This document shows positions 60,181 to 64,000 of a stretch of 64,000 nucleotides of DNA, piece by piece. Both the position numbers and the translations under genes were made by a program. Origin of the DNA: Moniliella sp. 'wahieum' (lineage: Eukaryota; Basidiomycota; Moniliellomycetes; Moniliellales; Moniliellaceae); NCBI GenBank assembly GCA_003971905.1, contig RSEE01000089.1:124001-188000 (forward strand), written 5' to 3'. The notes under the pieces are model-generated. The model made no database searches, had not been told where the DNA came from, and was given only the letters and a program-made list of their open reading frames with translations. Each line of letters opens with the position of its first letter. The stretch's first letter is position 1.

Positions 60181-61002
60181 GGGCTATTGTGGGCTTCTGC
60201 TAGCTTTGGGAGGAGGCTGGTGGAGCAAGAAAAAAAAAGGTTTGGCGGAGCATGAAATTGAAATGTTGGAAGCATGGCATGCACACGTGACATGGGTGGG
60301 GTTGTGCATTAGGGCCTGGCGCAGTTGAACATTGACGCGTGACATGTGACAGCAGGCAGAGGAAAGCATGGGACTGGCATGGCGTTCCCGGGCGGATGGG
60401 CATACCAGGCACCAGGGGTAAACTGCTTAGCGCTTGCACTGAACACGGTAATAAGAGGCTCAGACCTCCCCTAAGCAGGAGAGCCTGGACCGGCAGCGCT
60501 TACAGATGGGCCCGTGACATGTGGCATGCTGACATCCGCTGACAAAGGTGCCCAGTGGCATGTGTGGCGCTGCGCCCCAACTGGTCTGGAGCGCGTGAAA
60601 ATACAGCGACTTAAAGCGACTGCGGCACTGCGTTGCCCTTACACTGCCGCCGTGCGGCGGGGATAGCTGGCCCTGTGCGAATATCCGAATGCCCGTCCGT
60701 TGCTACGGAGCGTACTGGTACGCCAAGGGCAAACACAGCCGCTGTGGTAGCGTCGTAGCTGCAAAGCGCCCCTCCTTGCTCTTCCTGGCCATGCCCTGGG
60801 GGGGAAGCTGGAAGGGAGATCTGCGATTTGAAAGATACCAACGGCTCTAGGGTGATCTGCTCGATTCACGAGGAGTAGCATTGTGGATCAGTACCTACTT
60901 GCCAAAAGTGTGCAATAGTGCGCTTCTTGCCCCCCCCCCCCCGCACCCGCCACCACCACCCCCCCCTGCTTCCCCATCGCCTTCTCTCGCCTTCCTTTAA
61001 CC
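60181..61002. promoter_or_regulatory. Divergent spacer, methyltransferase / cytochrome b5
   Basis: This region lies between outward-facing genes. It holds CATGGCATGCACACGTGACATG (60271-60292) and a GACATGTGACA word near 60343. C13 (60930-60942) and C-rich runs end about 35 bases before the cytochrome b5 ATG. No convincing gene is present. Confidence 0.5.
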
Positions 61003-61546
61003 ATGTCTTCCACCCCTGTCTCAATTGCAGAAGCCGAGCTGGCCAAGCACAACACGGCTGCTGATTGCTGGATGGCCATTGGGGGGAAAGTCTACAACGT
61101 TACCGACTTTCTCGACGAGCACCCAGGCGGTGACGACATCCTCCTCGCTCAGGCTGGCAAGGACGCCACTGAACCCTTTGAGGAGGTAGGACATTCAGAC
61201 GATGCGAACGAGCTCATGGTCCCGATGCTGGTTGGAGAACTAAAACTATCGGAGGTATGTGTACCAGTCACGCTGCCGCGCGCCTTCTGCATTCACGCTC
61301 TCTCTACCTCATCTGACTAACGCATCTGTGACTTCCATTCGTATCCAGGAGGCAGGAACGTCCACGAGGGGAAAAAGGGACCCAGCCAGCGTGTAACACA
61401 GACGTGAGTGCTTCAGCCTTGCTTGTATTCGGGGCCATGTTGACCATTTCCTTGTTTGCATTTCCATCCCTATCAGTCTTTTCCTTCAACTCATTCCCAT
61501 TTTGGTTGTGGCGGCCTCGTATGGATACCACCAATACTATAGCTAG
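61003..61546 (+). CDS. Cytochrome b5, tail-anchored
   Basis: Haem-binding electron carrier for ER desaturases and hydroxylases. Exon 1 (61003-61254) encodes SIAEAELAKHNTAADCWMAI, VYNVTDFLDEHPGGDDILL with the axial His in HPGG, and EEVGHSDDANELM with the second axial His. Intron 1 is 61255-61348. Exon 2 read literally ends at TAA 61396 (ASV-stop), giving a soluble form. If one base is missing in the GGGGAAAAAGGG run, exon 2 continues to 61403. Intron 2 (61404-61476, GTGAGT...CTATCAG) then joins to LFLQLIPILVVAASYGYHQY-YS-stop at 61544-61546, a typical tail anchor. I prefer the anchored form. Confidence 0.8.
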
Positions 61547-62987
61547 CGACTGTATTGGCAACAAAAACGCACATATCCAGCTATACCGATCAATCACGCC
61601 CATGCTGACCATCTTTTCCGTGTCATGGCTCACATTCTACCCTCTTCGAACCTGTCTGCCAAATTCATCTGCCGTGCGTTATGCTTCTACGACGTTAACA
61701 TATAACGTGTCCAATGAAAATGCATAATGCATACACGATGGATGGTATCAACTTCAGGTTCGAACGGCAAGAAAAGAATGGTGAGCAGGACACCAAGTAA
61801 CGGGAAACACAGACTGTGCATCAGCTTAGCACCTTTCACCACCGATTACCTTTGCTCGTATGAGAATGTTTCACAACGTTTCGCTGATTGCCCCTTCCAT
61901 CTTGGCACGCGGGGAACATACAGGCATAGCAGCCCGCTGTACCATGCCAGGAGATGGTTCGTGTGGCGATTGCTATCCACCGGCTCAATGAGCAGTCGTA
62001 TCGCTCGTCTTCTTAATCTGGAGCAGACGCGAGCGAACAGGAGTTTCGTTCATCTGCTTCGAGACGCCTTGACAAATCGTGGGGGTTGGAAAACGTACCA
62101 ACCAAATCCCCCTTTGTATTTTTGGGCCATATATTCCTGTGCACCACATGCGTCTTTCCGGACAATGGGCACCTTCTAAGCGCATTCGTTAGCATTTCAT
62201 CCGTCACCCCATTACCCGAATCCCAATGAGTAGTCGCCTGGGTGCTGAAAGGAAGGACGCGGCGGAGTCTTCGTGGTCAGTAATGATGGGCTGCGCACAC
62301 TCCAAAAAAGAGGGTGGGGAGAATACTAAGAGTCTCATTCGAGCAGCGCTTGGTGGCCGTCTCATAAGGATGTCCTCACCGCCTACAAAGCACCGTACTC
62401 CTCGTAGGTTGACCCTTTTAAAGTGCCCAGTAATCGATTTCCTCTCGCCATCCTGTGGGATCTGTCCACCCTGGGACGAAACCGAGGACTCACTGATCTC
62501 CATCGCAGCAGATTGATTGGCGTACTCTCAGTCCCCGTGCGAAACAGCAGACGGGCTCTCGTTGGTGGTGTAGTACATTCCGTACGTCTGATGGAAACCA
62601 TCGTACTAGCTGAACGTCCAACTTCCGCGCGATCTGTCCCACCGGTAAAAGGTGTGTACACGACGTTCTCACTTGCCTCGGATCCAGCAAAGAGGGTGGG
62701 GGCAGCCGTAAATGTTGAGGCTGTGTGATTGACCTTACCCTACGAACCATGGAACATGGTAGCAGTGGTGGTGTTGGTGTTGGCGGAGGCCCTTGTTTCC
62801 CAGCCCAGCATCAGCGCCATCATGCATCAGCATCATGCGGCGGAAAGACAGAAACACGCGAGAGGACTGGTGTAGCGCCCGCACCCGAATTCCGCCCCAG
62901 GTTTCCGCCCCCTGGCAAAAACGGGGGGCAGACAAAATCTTCTCTGCGCCGCTTTGCCGACGGCTACCTCCAACGTACTGGTGCACC
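61547..62987. other. Intergenic region upstream of eIF3d
   Basis: No gene is recognised. A TATAACGT-type stretch lies near 61700 and a CATCATGCATCAGCATCATG element at 62817-62836 lies about 160 bases before the eIF3d ATG. Open frames of about 90-100 codons at 62204-62728 occur on both strands and show no motif. Confidence 0.5.
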
Positions 62988-64000
62988 ATGGCGTCCTTCA
63001 ACATGCCCCCCCTGCCCCCGGCAGGCACTCTCTTCGGCCCGCCGACGGAAGATCCTGCGTCGGATGTGCCGCAAGAACTCAAGGGCATCCCCTTTCCTTT
63101 CGCCATGGCTGATCCCGTGGGCCGTATCGCCGACTGGAACAACATCCTTGGCCAGGGCCAAGACGAGCGGACCCGGCGCCAGAACCAGCGCCCTGCTGCG
63201 CCCACTGCCTTGAACGTTTCCACGGTCGGCAGCACTTTCGGTTACACGCATGCCCAGGACGAGGCTACGTTCAGTGTGGTGAACAACGCCCAGCGCCCAG
63301 GCGAACGCTCCAAGGGATTCAGCACCCGCGGTGGGGCTCGGTCCAGCGCTCGTGGCGGCCGCGGTGGTACCAAGCTGGGTGGCGCTGCGCCCGTGTACAA
63401 CACCCGTGCTGGAACTGCTACCCGCGGCAACGCTCGCGGTGGTCGTGGTGGCCGGATGGGTGCGGTGGTGGTGGCCGCTGGCGCGATTGGGACCGGCCGC
63501 AGCGGACGCGTGAGCCGTCGGTTACCGTTCGGTCTGCTTGGAAGTCCGTGGAGGAGATTGAGTTTAGCCGGTTGGGCAAGCTGCGTCTGGACGTGCGTCC
63601 CGGTGCGACGCTCAAGCAGTATGGTGTGCTGGCCGAGTACAACCGGACCTACGATCGCACGGCGACGGTTCGTACGCCGCAGCCGCTCAAGCCGGTGGAT
63701 CGGACCAAGTTCCAGTTGACCACGTCGGAGGACGAGGTGCTGCGGAAGATTGCTGCTGCTCCGCCGCGGTCTTCCCTCCGCCGAGCGAGGATGTGCCCAT
63801 CTCGGCCGGATCGGGTGTCATGGCCTCCGAAGAGGGCCCCAAGCCGCATCGCATCTCTCCTCACCGACTCGATTCTGGCGCTGCTCATGTGCCTGCCCCG
63901 CTCGGTGTATCCTTGGGATCTGACCCTGACCGTCGAGGATGGCAATGTCTACTTTGACAAGCGCGACGGTGGTGCGTTGGACTATGTGACGGTGAACGAG
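62988..64000 (+). CDS. Translation initiation factor eIF3 subunit D, 5' part
   Basis: Subunit of the eIF3 complex that binds mRNA caps in some contexts (fission yeast Moe1). The ATG at 62988 gives MASFNMPPLPPAGTLFGPPT. Hallmarks follow: IPFPFAMADPVGRIADWNNI, YTHAQDEATFSVVNNAQRP, an RGG-rich stretch (about 63325-63470), SAWKSVEEIEFSRLGKLRLD, LKQYGVLAEYNRTYDR and, near the end, VYPWDLTLTVEDGNVYFDKR. Frame changes occur near 63480, 63770 and 63850. The window ends inside the gene, so the C terminus is missing from view. Confidence 0.92.

Noticed and set aside
62204-62728. Open frames of about 90-100 codons on both strands
   Set aside because: They mirror each other on opposite strands, lack motifs and show no splice pattern.

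Overview
The window looks like nuclear DNA of a basidiomycete fungus, most likely Ustilaginomycotina or Pucciniomycotina. Genes sit on both strands. Most are cut by short introns (about 45-120 nt) with GTACGT/GTGCGT/GTGAGT donors, CTGAC/CTAAC branch sites and CAG/TAG acceptors. The products are typical fungal ones: a NUP98-NUP96 precursor, GUP1, VTC1, a KRE9-like GPI protein, PTR2, a MAPEG protein, GAR1, EBP2 and eIF3d. The class within Basidiomycota cannot be fixed by eye. I saw no bacterial operon, CRISPR array, intact transposon, viral gene, tRNA or rRNA.

Layout. 1-4.1 kb: gene-free DNA with repeats. 4.2-5.2: DUF7702-like membrane protein (+). 5.9-8.3: amino-acid permease (-). 10.2-12.2: GUP1 acyltransferase (-). 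12.7-18.9: NUP98-NUP96 precursor (-). 19.5-20.4: DNA polymerase delta subunit 4 (+). 20.4-23.1: CWF19-like splicing factor (-). 23.6-25.0: DnaJ/DnaJ-X protein (+). 25.3-25.9: unidentified gene (-). 26.4-27.1: MAPEG protein (+). 27.8-28.4: ribosomal protein eL31 (-). 29.2-30.7: EBP2 (-). 31.8-34.2: PTR2 peptide transporter (-). 34.2-38.3: gene-poor and repeat-rich. 38.3-40.3: type II membrane protein with beta-repeats (-). 41.1-42.9: NUP42-like nucleoporin (+). 42.9-46.1: gene-poor. 46.1-47.2: sterol desaturase-family hydroxylase (+). 47.6-48.3: GAR1 (+). 50.1-51.0: KRE9-like GPI protein (+). 52.3-54.8: unknown coiled-coil protein (-). 56.0-56.5: VTC1 (-). 56.9-58.1: peroxisomal-type carrier (-). 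58.7-60.2: methyltransferase (-). 61.0-61.5: cytochrome b5 (+). 63.0-end: eIF3d, cut by the window edge (+).

The genes form no pathway cluster. Several serve RNA and ribosome biology (NUP98-96, NUP42, CWF19, EBP2, GAR1, eL31, eIF3d). Others serve membranes, transport and the cell wall. Divergent pairs share short promoters: NUP98-96/POLD4, CWF19/DNAJ and methyltransferase/cytochrome b5.

The main caveat is frame integrity. Almost every long gene, including ones expected to be essential, changes reading frame every few hundred bases while protein similarity continues across the break. Where I can place the break, one base is usually missing from a short homopolymer. I read this as unpolished long-read assembly error, not gene decay, so the spans below cross these breaks. 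I found no convincing new multi-gene system. The most interesting leads are a diverged dispersed repeat pair with a candidate small membrane-protein ORF, a recurring ATGCATCATGCA-type element near gene starts, an unusually long eL31 intron, and three unassigned proteins.
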